Assembly (NCBI GenBank): GCA_045535585.1
Contig: JAZSLY010000030.1
Coordinates: 1-18,853 of the forward strand
Source of the DNA: RGIG6353 sp045535585
Lineage (GTDB): Bacteria > Bacillota > Clostridia > Oscillospirales > SIG627
DNA: 18,853 nucleotides
Direction of reading: 5' to 3'
Shown: piece by piece, positions 1 through 8,470 of the stretch
How positions within the stretch are numbered: the first letter of the stretch is position 1
Layout: each line of letters begins with the position of its first letter
Translations under genes and position numbers: made by a program
The notes under the pieces: model-generated
What the model was told of the DNA's origin: nothing
Seen by the model: the letters and a program-made list of their open reading frames with translations, nothing else
The model's database searches: none

Positions 1-1896
<1,896 letters not shown>

Positions 1897-1941
1897 CGTT
1901 GTAAAATCCGTCCTTTATATGATTATTCATTTATGTTTTAC

Positions 1942-1978
1942 AAAAAAATATAGCGACGCCCAAAAGGGAGCCACTATA
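1942..1978 (-). terminator. Rho-independent terminator downstream of the araC-type gene
   Basis: Read on the minus strand, a 13-bp stem (12 pairs including two G-U, one mismatch) starts TATAGTGGCTCCC, closes over a TTTT loop, returns as GGGCGTCGCTATA and is followed by seven T. It lies 82 bp after the stop of the AraC-type gene and 46 bp before alaS. It overlaps the start region of the predicted alaS promoter, so it could also act on alaS transcripts. Confidence 0.8.
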
Positions 1979-1979
1979 T

Positions 1980-2009
1980 ATTTTACCTTATTTTATAGCC
2001 GTGAGTCAA
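1980..2009 (-). promoter_or_regulatory. Predicted sigma-A promoter of alaS
   Basis: On the minus strand TTGACT (2009-2004) and TAAAAT (1985-1980) are separated by 18 bp. Transcription would start near 1973, inside the 5' arm of the terminator hairpin, so alaS mRNA would carry only a shortened form of that hairpin. No other comparable promoter is visible between the araC-type gene and alaS. Confidence 0.55.
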
Positions 2010-2060
2010 CAAAAGGGCTGTTTTTTGCTATCAATTTTAACACAAATTTAACACGGAGCT

Positions 2061-2915
2061 CTATTTCGACCTGTTTTTCAGCTTTTTCACGTATTTTCCG
2101 GGGGTAATTCCCATATGCTTTTTAAAGACTCTCTGGAAATAAAGGCGGTCGCTATATCCCACCGCCGCGGCGGTGTCCTCTATGGTCGCCCCGTTTTCCG
2201 CAAGAAGCTCGCACGCCTGACGGATGCGAAGGAGAGTGATATATTCCACGGGGGAATGACCCGTGGCGCTCCTGAATACCTCACGGTATCGGCTGGTACT
2301 CAAAAACTCCATATTTGCCAAGGTCTCGACGCTTAAATTTTCCGACAGATGAGTGTGAATGTACTTTATTGACTGGTCCAGCTTTTTTTCTATCGCACGG
2401 CCTGCCTCGGCGCTCTGTCCCACCTTCATCAGAATGTAGGTCAGCATTATCTCGGAGAGAGCGTCTATCCTGCCTGCCTGACCTCGAAAGACCCTGAAAA
2501 GCTCGTCCCACAGCCCTACGACCTCCTCCTTCACCTCCACCTCCACGGGTGTGTTCAGGGGAAGGGACAAGGAGGAGAGAGTCTCCCCTGCTCTGCTTCC
2601 CGTAAAATGAAGAAATCTGTATCTTACGTGCTCCTCGCTATTCTCACGACGGGCGTAAAAATATGGGGTGTTGGGAGAAATGCAAAGCACGTTTCCTCGC
2701 TCTAAAATAAAGGAAGCATCTCCCACACGGGCATCCATCGAGCCGCTGATAATATACATCAGGTAGTAGTCTCTCCTGCCTCTCGACATCCTCGTTTCAA
2801 AGTGTTTTTTAATATATATTTCACCGCAGGAGTTCAAAAGATAGGGCACGGAGGTATCTGCAATGTTGTCTATTCTGTAATAGGTTTGCGACGCATATTT
2901 GTTAATTTCCGACAT
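2061..2915 (-). CDS. AraC-family transcriptional regulator
   Basis: A 284-residue regulator with a cupin-like N-terminal sensing half (about residues 10-140) and a C-terminal double helix-turn-helix (about 180-284). The second half shows the AraC/XylS signature: GHSPVEYITLLRIRQACELL, a second HTH around IEDTAAAVGYSDRLYFQRVF, and the ending KKHMGITPGKYVK. I placed the start at the ATG at 2915 because AAGGAG (2927-2922) lies 6 nt upstream; an in-frame ATG at 2945 has no ribosome binding site. It is divergent from the dehydrogenase/isomerase operon, and proteins of this kind usually respond to a small sugar and activate the adjacent operon. The stop codon is TAG. The ligand cannot be read from the sequence. 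Confidence 0.93.
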   Translation of the reverse strand: MSEINKYASQTYYRIDNIADTSVPYLLNSCGEIYIKKHFETRMSRGRRDYYLMYIISGSMDARVGDASFILERGNVLCISPNTPYFYARRENSEEHVRYRFLHFTGSRAGETLSSLSLPLNTPVEVEVKEEVVGLWDELFRVFRGQAGRIDALSEIMLTYILMKVGQSAEAGRAIEKKLDQSIKYIHTHLSENLSVETLANMEFLSTSRYREVFRSATGHSPVEYITLLRIRQACELLAENGATIEDTAAAVGYSDRLYFQRVFKKHMGITPGKYVKKLKNRSK

Positions 2916-2984
2916 ATTGAGCTCCTTATTCGTTGATTTGTCCATAAAAACCGTTGGTTTGTAACTTTACTTTTATTAAGAATA

Positions 2985-3013
2985 GGTATACCCTAAAATC
3001 AGCGAAATGTCAA
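2985..3013 (-). promoter_or_regulatory. Predicted sigma-A promoter of the araC-type gene
   Basis: On the minus strand a consensus TTGACA (3013-3008) and TATACC (2990-2985) are 17 bp apart. The -10 region lies within the 8-bp palindrome GGTATACC (2985-2992). The promoter sits in the 138-bp divergent gap. The plus-strand operon has no equally good promoter, which fits activator-dependent expression. Confidence 0.6.
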
Positions 3014-3023
3014 TAGTTTGACA
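3008..3023. promoter_or_regulatory. Candidate operator: perfect 6-4-6 dyad
   Basis: TGTCAATAGTTTGACA is a perfect inverted repeat of 6-bp arms around 4 bp. It covers the -35 box of the araC-type promoter and ends 30 bp before the dehydrogenase start codon. A dyad in the gap between a regulator and its divergent operon is a natural place for autoregulation, but AraC proteins often bind direct repeats, so the binding protein is uncertain. Confidence 0.4.
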
Positions 3024-3053
3024 AAAATAATTTTTTATAAGGTGGTAAGAATT

Positions 3054-4070
3054 ATGTTAAAAATAGGACTTGTCGGCCTCGGCGGTATGGGCAGAGGTCA
3101 TCTTACAAAGCTTGAACAGCTTATGGCAGAGGGCGAGAACATCAAGCTTGTGGCTCTTTGCGATATCGACCCCCACGCCTTCGGTAAGGTTGAAGCGTCT
3201 CTCAACCTTCAGGGTATGGAGAAGGCAGATTACAATTTCTCAAACTATCATCTTTATTATAGCGTTGACGATATGCTTGCAAACGAGGAGCTTGACCTCG
3301 TGCACGTAGTAGTTCCTACCTACGAGCACAGCACTATTGCTATCAAGGTTCTCAACAAGGGTATCAACTGTCTTTGCGAGAAGCCTATGGCTATCTCTCT
3401 CAACCAGTGTCAGCTTATGATCGACGCTGCAAAGCGCAACAACGTTCGTCTTATGATCGGTCAGTGCCTCAGATTCTGGGGTGAGTGGGTTCGCCTTAAG
3501 GACTTCTTTGTTAAGGGTACTCTCGGCGCTCCTATCGGCGGCTTCTTCTACCGTAACGGCGGAACACCTTCTAAGGACTGGTACCTCTGTCGTGAAAAGG
3601 GCGGCGGCGCTCTCTTTGACCAGCACATTCACGACGTTGATATGGTAAACTACCTCTACGGTATGCCCAAGGCAGTTTCAACAGTCGGAAAGATTGTTAT
3701 CCCCGGCTCAGGCTACGACACCTGCGCTACCAACTACATCTACGACGAGAACTATGCAGTTCACACCGAAAACCTCTGGGTTAACTATCAGGGCGGCTTC
3801 CGTCACGGCTTCAGAGCTGACTTTGAGGAAGGAACTGTTCTCTTCGACGAGACTGGCTTCCACGCACACAGAAAGGACTTCTCCGAAATCGAGCTTGAGC
3901 CCATTCCTCAGCTTGGCGGTCACTATCCCGAGTTCAAGTATTTCTTCAATCTCATCGAAAACGGCGGAGAGAACACTATCAATCCTCCCGAATCATCTAT
4001 GGACACTATCCGCATCGCGCTGGCAGAGGCACAGTCTGCAGACCTTGGCGGACAGATAGTAACACTCTAA
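3054..4070 (+). CDS. Gfo/Idh/MocA family NAD(P)-dependent oxidoreductase
   Basis: A 338-residue cytoplasmic dehydrogenase, likely oxidising a hydroxyl of a sugar, sugar acid or inositol with NAD(P). The Rossmann motif GLGGMG (residues 8-13) is followed by CDID (36-39), the family box CEKP (108-111), and the catalytic region GGGALFDQHIHDVDM, where Asp189 and His193 fit the usual D-x3-H pattern. The start at 3054 is chosen for AAGGTGG 8 nt upstream; an in-frame TTG at 3018 belongs to the upstream dyad. Length is normal for the family. It is the first gene of an operon with a sugar isomerase and a glycosidase-like protein, which points to carbohydrate catabolism. The substrate cannot be told from sequence alone. 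Confidence 0.93.
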   Translation: MLKIGLVGLGGMGRGHLTKLEQLMAEGENIKLVALCDIDPHAFGKVEASLNLQGMEKADYNFSNYHLYYSVDDMLANEELDLVHVVVPTYEHSTIAIKVLNKGINCLCEKPMAISLNQCQLMIDAAKRNNVRLMIGQCLRFWGEWVRLKDFFVKGTLGAPIGGFFYRNGGTPSKDWYLCREKGGGALFDQHIHDVDMVNYLYGMPKAVSTVGKIVIPGSGYDTCATNYIYDENYAVHTENLWVNYQGGFRHGFRADFEEGTVLFDETGFHAHRKDFSEIELEPIPQLGGHYPEFKYFFNLIENGGENTINPPESSMDTIRIALAEAQSADLGGQIVTL

Positions 4071-4081
4071 AATATTTATGC

Positions 4082-4113
4082 AGGGCTGTGAAGCAATTTA
4101 CAGCCCTATTTTT
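4082..4113 (+). terminator. Intercistronic hairpin, likely partial terminator or attenuator
   Basis: AGGGCTGTGAA pairs with TTTACAGCCCT (11 bp including one G-U) around a GCAA tetraloop, followed by ATTTTT. It fills the 57-bp gap between the dehydrogenase and isomerase genes, just before the isomerase ribosome binding site. It may lower expression of the two downstream genes or stabilise the upstream message. Confidence 0.6.
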
Positions 4114-4127
4114 AAAGGAGACTAACT

Positions 4128-4973
4128 ATGGCTATTAAAATAGGAACTATCGCAAGACTTGACCCTGTATACCTTGAGAAAAAATTCGTTCAGATGAAGG
4201 AGCTTGGCATGGTAAGCCTTCAGCTTTCTTCCTGGGACGTTAACGCCAGAACGGACGAAGCTCTGGAGATTGTAAAAAACCTTTGTAAGAAATACGATAT
4301 AGAAATTTCTGCCCTCTGGTGCGGATGGTCTCATATGGCGTACTGGAATTTCTACGAAGGTCAGGAGTCTCTCGGTCTCGTGCCCCCAACGTACCGCGCA
4401 ATCCGTCTGGGCGAGCTTTTGCAGGGCGCCGAGTGGGCGGCAAAGCTTGGCGTAAAGGACATTATCACCCACGTAGGCTTTATGCCCGAAAACCCCTACG
4501 ACCCCAACTATGCAGGCACTATCACGGCGCTGAAAACTCTTTGCAACAAGTGCAAAACGCTGGGTCTTCACTTTGACTTTGAAACGGGTCAGGAGACTCC
4601 CACAACCCTTCTCCGTGCAATAGAGGATATCGGAACGGACAATATCGGTCTCAACCTTGACCCTGCAAACCTCGTTTGCTACGGCAAGGCTAACCCCTGC
4701 GACGCTATGGAGATAATCGGCGATTACGTACGCGGAATTCACGTAAAGGACGCCTTCTATCCCACGCAAGGCCGCTCTCTCGGTAAGGAAGCAAGAGTAG
4801 GCGACGGCAGAGTTAATTTCCCCCGTCTTATCTCTCTTCTCAACGAGCACAAGTATGCGGGTCACTTCACTATCGAGCGTGAAATTCCCGAGGGCGCAGA
4901 GCAGACCGCCGACATCAAGCACGCAATCGACCTTATTACAACCGAATATAACAAGTACGATTGGAACTTTTAA
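4128..4973 (+). CDS. Sugar phosphate isomerase/epimerase (xylose isomerase-like TIM barrel)
   Basis: A 281-residue protein of the AP endonuclease 2/xylose isomerase-like barrel family, which includes metal-dependent ketose epimerases and inosose or sugar isomerases. Candidate metal ligands stand in the usual order: Glu152 or Glu156 in FETGQETP, Asp178 in NLDPANL, His205 and Asp208 in GIHVKDA, and Glu250 in HFTIERE. The ATG at 4128 follows AAAGGAG by 7 nt. The stop codon TAA is part of the ribosome binding site of the next gene (TAAGGAGG), so the two genes are translationally linked. Together with the Gfo/Idh/MocA enzyme it could interconvert a keto-sugar or keto-inositol intermediate; this step is inferred. 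Confidence 0.9.
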   Translation: MAIKIGTIARLDPVYLEKKFVQMKELGMVSLQLSSWDVNARTDEALEIVKNLCKKYDIEISALWCGWSHMAYWNFYEGQESLGLVPPTYRAIRLGELLQGAEWAAKLGVKDIITHVGFMPENPYDPNYAGTITALKTLCNKCKTLGLHFDFETGQETPTTLLRAIEDIGTDNIGLNLDPANLVCYGKANPCDAMEIIGDYVRGIHVKDAFYPTQGRSLGKEARVGDGRVNFPRLISLLNEHKYAGHFTIEREIPEGAEQTADIKHAIDLITTEYNKYDWNF

Positions 4974-4982
4974 GGAGGAAAT

Positions 4983-6926
4983 ATGCTTCACGCTTATTCC
5001 ATAACTCCTCTGGATATGGAGCATATAGACGAGCTTTGCGAGGATATCCGCTCCCTTTGGGAAAGCCGTGTATCCACGCCTCTCTTCTACGTAAAGCTTC
5101 ACGCAGAGGGTAAACCTGCAATAGACAAGGTAACGAAGATTACAAAGGACTATCTTGCCTTCAAGGAAAGACTTGACGAAATGGGAGTGCCCTCGGGTAT
5201 TCTTATTCAGTCCTCCATAGGTCACGGATACGTTCTTGACAACCCCATAACCTACACTCCTCTCACTATGCTTGACACGGGAGAGGAGACCTTCACCTCC
5301 TGCCCTCTCGACCCCGAGTGGAGAGAGTACTTCAAGGACGTTGTGAGAAAGCTTGCCGCCTGCCACCCAGTTGCTCTTATGCTTGACGACGACTTCAGGC
5401 TTATGAACAGACCAGGTATGGGCTGTGCCTGCCCTCATCATATGGCGGAGTTCAATCGCCGTGCGGGAACTAATCTTACCCGTGAGGAGCTTTGGGAGCA
5501 CATCAAAACTCACCCCCTCTCCGACAGACTTTCAAGAATATTCACAGAGCTTCAGCACGACACTCTTCGTGAGACGGCGGAGGTGCTCCGTGAGGCAGTT
5601 GACGAGGTTGACCCCACTATTCAGGGTATAAATTGTACCAGCGGTGCCGAGTGCGAGGGCATCGAGGGCATTATCAAGGCTTGGGCAGGCCGTGGCAACC
5701 CCACTATCGTGCGTGTGCCCAACGGCACCTATGCGCCACCCATAATGCGTACCTTCCCCGAGCTTGTTTTAAGAAGTGCCAGAGCAGTTAAGTGCCTTAA
5801 AAATATCGGCATTGACATCATTCTTGCCGAGACTGACACTATTCCCTTCAACAGATACGGAAAGTGCGCCTCTACCCTTCAGGCACAGTTCGTTTCGGAT
5901 ATTCTCGACGGCTGTACGGGCGCAAAGCATTGGTTTACACGCCTTCTTACCCACGAGCCCAAGAGTGGCAAGGCTTACCGCAAGATACTTGCGGAGAACA
6001 CGGGTCTTTACGACACTCTTGCCGAGCTTGCGCCGAAGATCAGGTGGATAGGAAGCAACGTGCCCTTTGCAATCCCCCGTGACTTTGATTTCCACCGTGA
6101 CAACGTTTACGACTGGACCTTTGACAACTGGGCGTTTCTTGCCTATTTCCTTGGCAGAATAGGCGTTCCCGTTTACTTTGACGACGAGTGCGCCACCACC
6201 TCCTTCCTCTCTGGACCCATCGAAATCTATTCCGACGAAGACCTTGACAAGATATTCTCTGGCAACGTAATTCTTACCTCCAACTGCGTCTCTCCCCTCA
6301 GAGAGCGTGGCTACGGCGATAAGATAGGCGTTTCCACAAGAAATTGGGAGGGCGACGTGGTATCGGGTGAGCTTCTTAATAACGGCGCAAAATGCCCCAA
6401 GCAATATAAGCTCCTGGAGCTTTGTCCCGAAAGTGACAAGGTTGAGGTTGGCAGTGTGAATTATCACCTCACTAACGGCGTGGAAAACACTCCTCTCTTC
6501 CCTGCTACTACTATCTTCCACCGTCCCGACGGAAAGGTGACGATAACCTTCTGCGGAACACCCGAAGCCCCCTTCACCTACACCGACGGCTTCTCCTTCC
6601 TTAACGAAAGCAGGAAGGAGCAGGTAGTCTCCCTTCTCCGTGACCTCGGCACTCTGCCCCTCTACTATACGGGCGACGCCGACGTGTTCCTCAGAGCAGG
6701 TGAGCTTGAGAATGGCGACACCCTCATAGCACTCTGGAATCTCGGCTGGGATATCCTTGAGGATATACCAATGAGCTTTGAAGGCAAGAGCGTTGTGAGC
6801 ATCGAGAGGCTCAATAACCTCGGTGAAAGAGAAAAGGTAGACTTCACCACCGATGGACTTGAGGTGGTAATACAGAATGAACTCAAACCTATATTACCCG
6901 AAATATTTATAGTCAGGACTCATTAA
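4983..6926 (+). CDS. Unassigned glycoside hydrolase-like protein, 647 aa
   Basis: I do not recognise a named family. The protein has no signal peptide or membrane segment, so it should be cytoplasmic. The first 400 or so residues look like a TIM-barrel glycosidase: LMLDDDFRL (133-140, three consecutive Asp), then GMGCACPHHMAEFNRR (145-160), a Cys/His cluster reminiscent of the CxC-xx-C/H segments in beta-galactosidase-like barrels, then IILAETDTIPFN (279-290), where Glu283 or Asp285 could be catalytic. The C-terminal part (about 480-647) is beta-rich, like an accessory sandwich domain. AAGGAGG lies upstream of the ATG. As last gene of the AraC-controlled operon it probably processes an imported oligosaccharide or glycoside whose product feeds the dehydrogenase and isomerase. 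Function and nucleophile are inference. Confidence 0.75.
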   Translation: MLHAYSITPLDMEHIDELCEDIRSLWESRVSTPLFYVKLHAEGKPAIDKVTKITKDYLAFKERLDEMGVPSGILIQSSIGHGYVLDNPITYTPLTMLDTGEETFTSCPLDPEWREYFKDVVRKLAACHPVALMLDDDFRLMNRPGMGCACPHHMAEFNRRAGTNLTREELWEHIKTHPLSDRLSRIFTELQHDTLRETAEVLREAVDEVDPTIQGINCTSGAECEGIEGIIKAWAGRGNPTIVRVPNGTYAPPIMRTFPELVLRSARAVKCLKNIGIDIILAETDTIPFNRYGKCASTLQAQFVSDILDGCTGAKHWFTRLLTHEPKSGKAYRKILAENTGLYDTLAELAPKIRWIGSNVPFAIPRDFDFHRDNVYDWTFDNWAFLAYFLGRIGVPVYFDDECATTSFLSGPIEIYSDEDLDKIFSGNVILTSNCVSPLRERGYGDKIGVSTRNWEGDVVSGELLNNGAKCPKQYKLLELCPESDKVEVGSVNYHLTNGVENTPLFPATTIFHRPDGKVTITFCGTPEAPFTYTDGFSFLNESRKEQVVSLLRDLGTLPLYYTGDADVFLRAGELENGDTLIALWNLGWDILEDIPMSFEGKSVVSIERLNNLGEREKVDFTTDGLEVVIQNELKPILPEIFIVRTH

Positions 6927-6938
6927 AATCGGTGAGTA

Positions 6939-7023
6939 GAATGCTGAATGCTGAATTAAGGAAGAAAACCGCAAAAAGCGGTTTTCCTCCTTACCTTTTC
7001 CCTCTTCCCTATTCCCTCTTCAC
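6939..7023 (+). repeat. Composite repeat: heptamer tract, hairpin, heptamer tract
   Basis: Three 7-bp units (GAATGCT, GAATGCT, GAATTAA) precede GGAAGAAAACCGC, a short hairpin, and then four pyrimidine-rich 7-bp units (TTTTCCC, TCTTCCC, TATTCCC, TCTTCAC; 6996-7023). The arrangement recurs on the other strand at 9196-9260 and in reduced form at 9577-9617, so this is a mobile or recurrent intergenic element rather than a chance tract. Confidence 0.6.
6964..6986 (+). terminator. Hairpin after the 647-aa gene, possible terminator
   Basis: GAAAACCGC pairs perfectly with GCGGTTTTC over an AAAAA loop, 37 bp after the operon's last stop codon. Four T are part of the stem rather than a separate tract, so termination may be inefficient; the stronger hairpin at 7027-7066 follows. 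Confidence 0.5.
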
Positions 7024-7026
7024 TAA

Positions 7027-7066
7027 AAAAAGAAAGTGTAAAACAACTGTTTTACACTTTCTTTTT
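7027..7066. terminator. Bidirectional terminator between convergent genes
   Basis: An 18-bp perfect stem (AAAAAGAAAGTGTAAAAC with its complement) encloses the loop AACT. T runs follow on the plus strand and, from the A run at 7025-7031, on the minus strand. It separates the plus-strand sugar operon from the minus-strand rubredoxin gene and should stop both transcripts. Confidence 0.88.
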
Positions 7067-7074
7067 ATATATGT

Positions 7075-7230
7075 TTATTCCATTTCGAATTCTTCTTTTC
7101 CAAGTCCGCAGATGGGGCAAACCCAATCCTCAGGAACGTCCTCCCAGGCTGTACCGGGCTCTACGCCGTTTTCAGGGTCGCCTACCTCGGGGTCATAAAC
7201 ATATCCGCAGGGGCATACGTAGTTATCCAT
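7075..7230 (-). CDS. Rubredoxin with CxC first metal motif
   Basis: A 51-residue electron carrier whose single iron is normally held by four cysteines. The sequence reads MDNYVCPCGYVYDPEVGD and ends GTAWEDVPEDWVCPICGLGK (final residues EEFEME). Cys38 and Cys41 form the usual CPxCG second knuckle. The first knuckle is Cys6-Pro7-Cys8-Gly9, with one residue between the cysteines instead of the usual two; the codons TGC CCC TGC GGA are unambiguous here. AAAGGAGG lies ahead of the ATG. The gene stands alone with its own consensus promoter, between a bidirectional terminator and the permease gene. Rubredoxins in anaerobic clostridia usually serve peroxide or oxygen reduction by rubrerythrin or flavodiiron proteins. 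Too short for ordinary ORF thresholds, but a clear gene. Confidence 0.95.
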   Translation of the reverse strand: MDNYVCPCGYVYDPEVGDPENGVEPGTAWEDVPEDWVCPICGLGKEEFEME

Positions 7231-7276
7231 AAATATCCTCCTTTAAAATTGAAATCGGTAATTCCTACCAAGAAAA

Positions 7277-7305
7277 ATTATATCAAAGTCATATTGCCTT
7301 GTCAA
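7277..7305 (-). promoter_or_regulatory. Perfect sigma-A promoter of the rubredoxin gene
   Basis: Minus strand TTGACA (7305-7300), 17-bp spacer, TATAAT (7282-7277): every consensus base is present. Transcription should start near 7270, giving a leader of about 40 nt. Confidence 0.9.
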
Positions 7306-7358
7306 GATATAATATGTACTTTTTTAAGGTATTTATAAGTTTTTTTGAAAAATCCATT

Positions 7359-8468
7359 TCACGCCACGAAAATAATTGCCACAAGGGTGAGGATAAAGAG
7401 GAAAGCAAAATTATATGCGGTGAAAAGCAATATGTAATGCCAGCTTTGCCCGGGGTTATTTTTGGAATATTCCTTGAAGGTGATAAGGCTTGCAAGGGAG
7501 GAAATAAGAGTGCCCACGCCTCCGATGTTTACGCCAAGAAGGAGCTCCTTATAATTATCCGTAAAGGAGGATAGGAGAATTGCCGAGGGCACGTTGCTGA
7601 TAAGCTGGCAGGAAAGAGTGCTGAAAATGAGGGTGCTCTTGTCAAGGAGCGTGGCAAAAAGCTCACGCACGGCGTCAATTCTTGCCATATTGCCCGAAAA
7701 GACGAAGAAAAATACAAAGGTGAAAAGGAGACCGTAGTCAACGCTGAGGAGTGCCTTTGCATCTAAAAATAAGAGGGCGAGTGGTATGACAAGAAGCCCT
7801 AACTGATATGGTACGGTGCGGAAAACGATAGCGATAGACAGAGCAAAAAGCGCAAGATAGATAACCGCCCTGCCCCGCGGGAGCTCTCTTTTTTCTTCGG
7901 GGAGTGAAAGCGGCTCGGGTCGCACGAAAATAAACACGCAAAGCGTAATAAGAGTGACGGAAATGATGAAGGGGAGCAACATTATCCCCATAAATTCAAG
8001 GGTGGGAATATTAAATTTGGTATAAAGATAGAGGTTTTGGGGATTGCCGAAGGGGGTGAGCATACCGCCGAGGTTTGCGGCGATATTCTGCATAATAAAG
8101 GTGAACGCCATATACTTGCCCTTGGCACAGCGGTTCAGCACGAAATAGCCGAGAGGCAGAAAGGTCAGCAGCGCCATATCGTTGGCGATGAGCATTGAGC
8201 CGATAAAGGTGATATAAACTATTGCCAGCACCGAGGAGCGCAAATTCTTGAAAACCGAAACCAGCCGTCGCGCCAGAAGGTAGAAAAAGTGTATATTCTT
8301 CAGGGCGCAGACCACCGCCAGAACGCAAAAAAGGCAGGTCAGGGTCTTGAAATCAAAGTACCCAAGATATTCTTTATCAGGAGGTATAATAAACGCCGTT
8401 GCAAGCGCCGCCACAAAGGCAATACACATCACCGTATTCGTTTTTATAAACCGTCGTATACTTTCCAT
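7359..8468 (-). CDS. SLC13/CitMHS-type permease (ion transporter superfamily)
   Basis: A 369-residue integral membrane protein with about ten hydrophobic segments. It shows the paired signatures of the IT superfamily (citrate, dicarboxylate and arsenite permeases): ANDMALLTFLPLG (95-107) with MLTPFGNPQNLYLY (136-149) in the first half, and QLISNVPSAILLSSF in the second, where the Asn-Pro hairpins form the substrate and sodium sites. The likely substrate is a di- or tricarboxylate or another anion. It is short compared with the usual 400 or more residues, so it may lack a terminal helix. The ATG lies 2 nt after the TGA of the upstream sanA-like gene and follows AGAGGG, so the two are coupled. 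Confidence 0.85.
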   Translation of the reverse strand: MESIRRFIKTNTVMCIAFVAALATAFIIPPDKEYLGYFDFKTLTCLFCVLAVVCALKNIHFFYLLARRLVSVFKNLRSSVLAIVYITFIGSMLIANDMALLTFLPLGYFVLNRCAKGKYMAFTFIMQNIAANLGGMLTPFGNPQNLYLYTKFNIPTLEFMGIMLLPFIISVTLITLCVFIFVRPEPLSLPEEKRELPRGRAVIYLALFALSIAIVFRTVPYQLGLLVIPLALLFLDAKALLSVDYGLLFTFVFFFVFSGNMARIDAVRELFATLLDKSTLIFSTLSCQLISNVPSAILLSSFTDNYKELLLGVNIGGVGTLISSLASLITFKEYSKNNPGQSWHYILLFTAYNFAFLFILTLVAIIFVA

Positions 8469-8470
8469 TG

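Noticed and set aside
1897..2060. T-box riboswitch ahead of alaS
   Set aside because: The likely leader is under 80 nt, too short for a T-box, and no T-box sequence or specifier loop was found.
3018..3053. Dehydrogenase start at TTG 3018 and a plus-strand promoter at TTGACA 3018
   Set aside because: The ATG at 3054 has a good ribosome binding site and begins the Rossmann fold, and no -10 box lies about 17 bp after 3023.
4122..5513. A 463-codon minus-strand open frame across the isomerase and the 647-aa gene
   Set aside because: It spans two genes with strong starts and motifs on the other strand, and its translation shows no domain. Shadow frame.
5769..6521. A 250-codon minus-strand open frame inside the 647-aa gene
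   Set aside because: Antisense to the 647-aa gene and has no recognisable motif or ribosome binding site.
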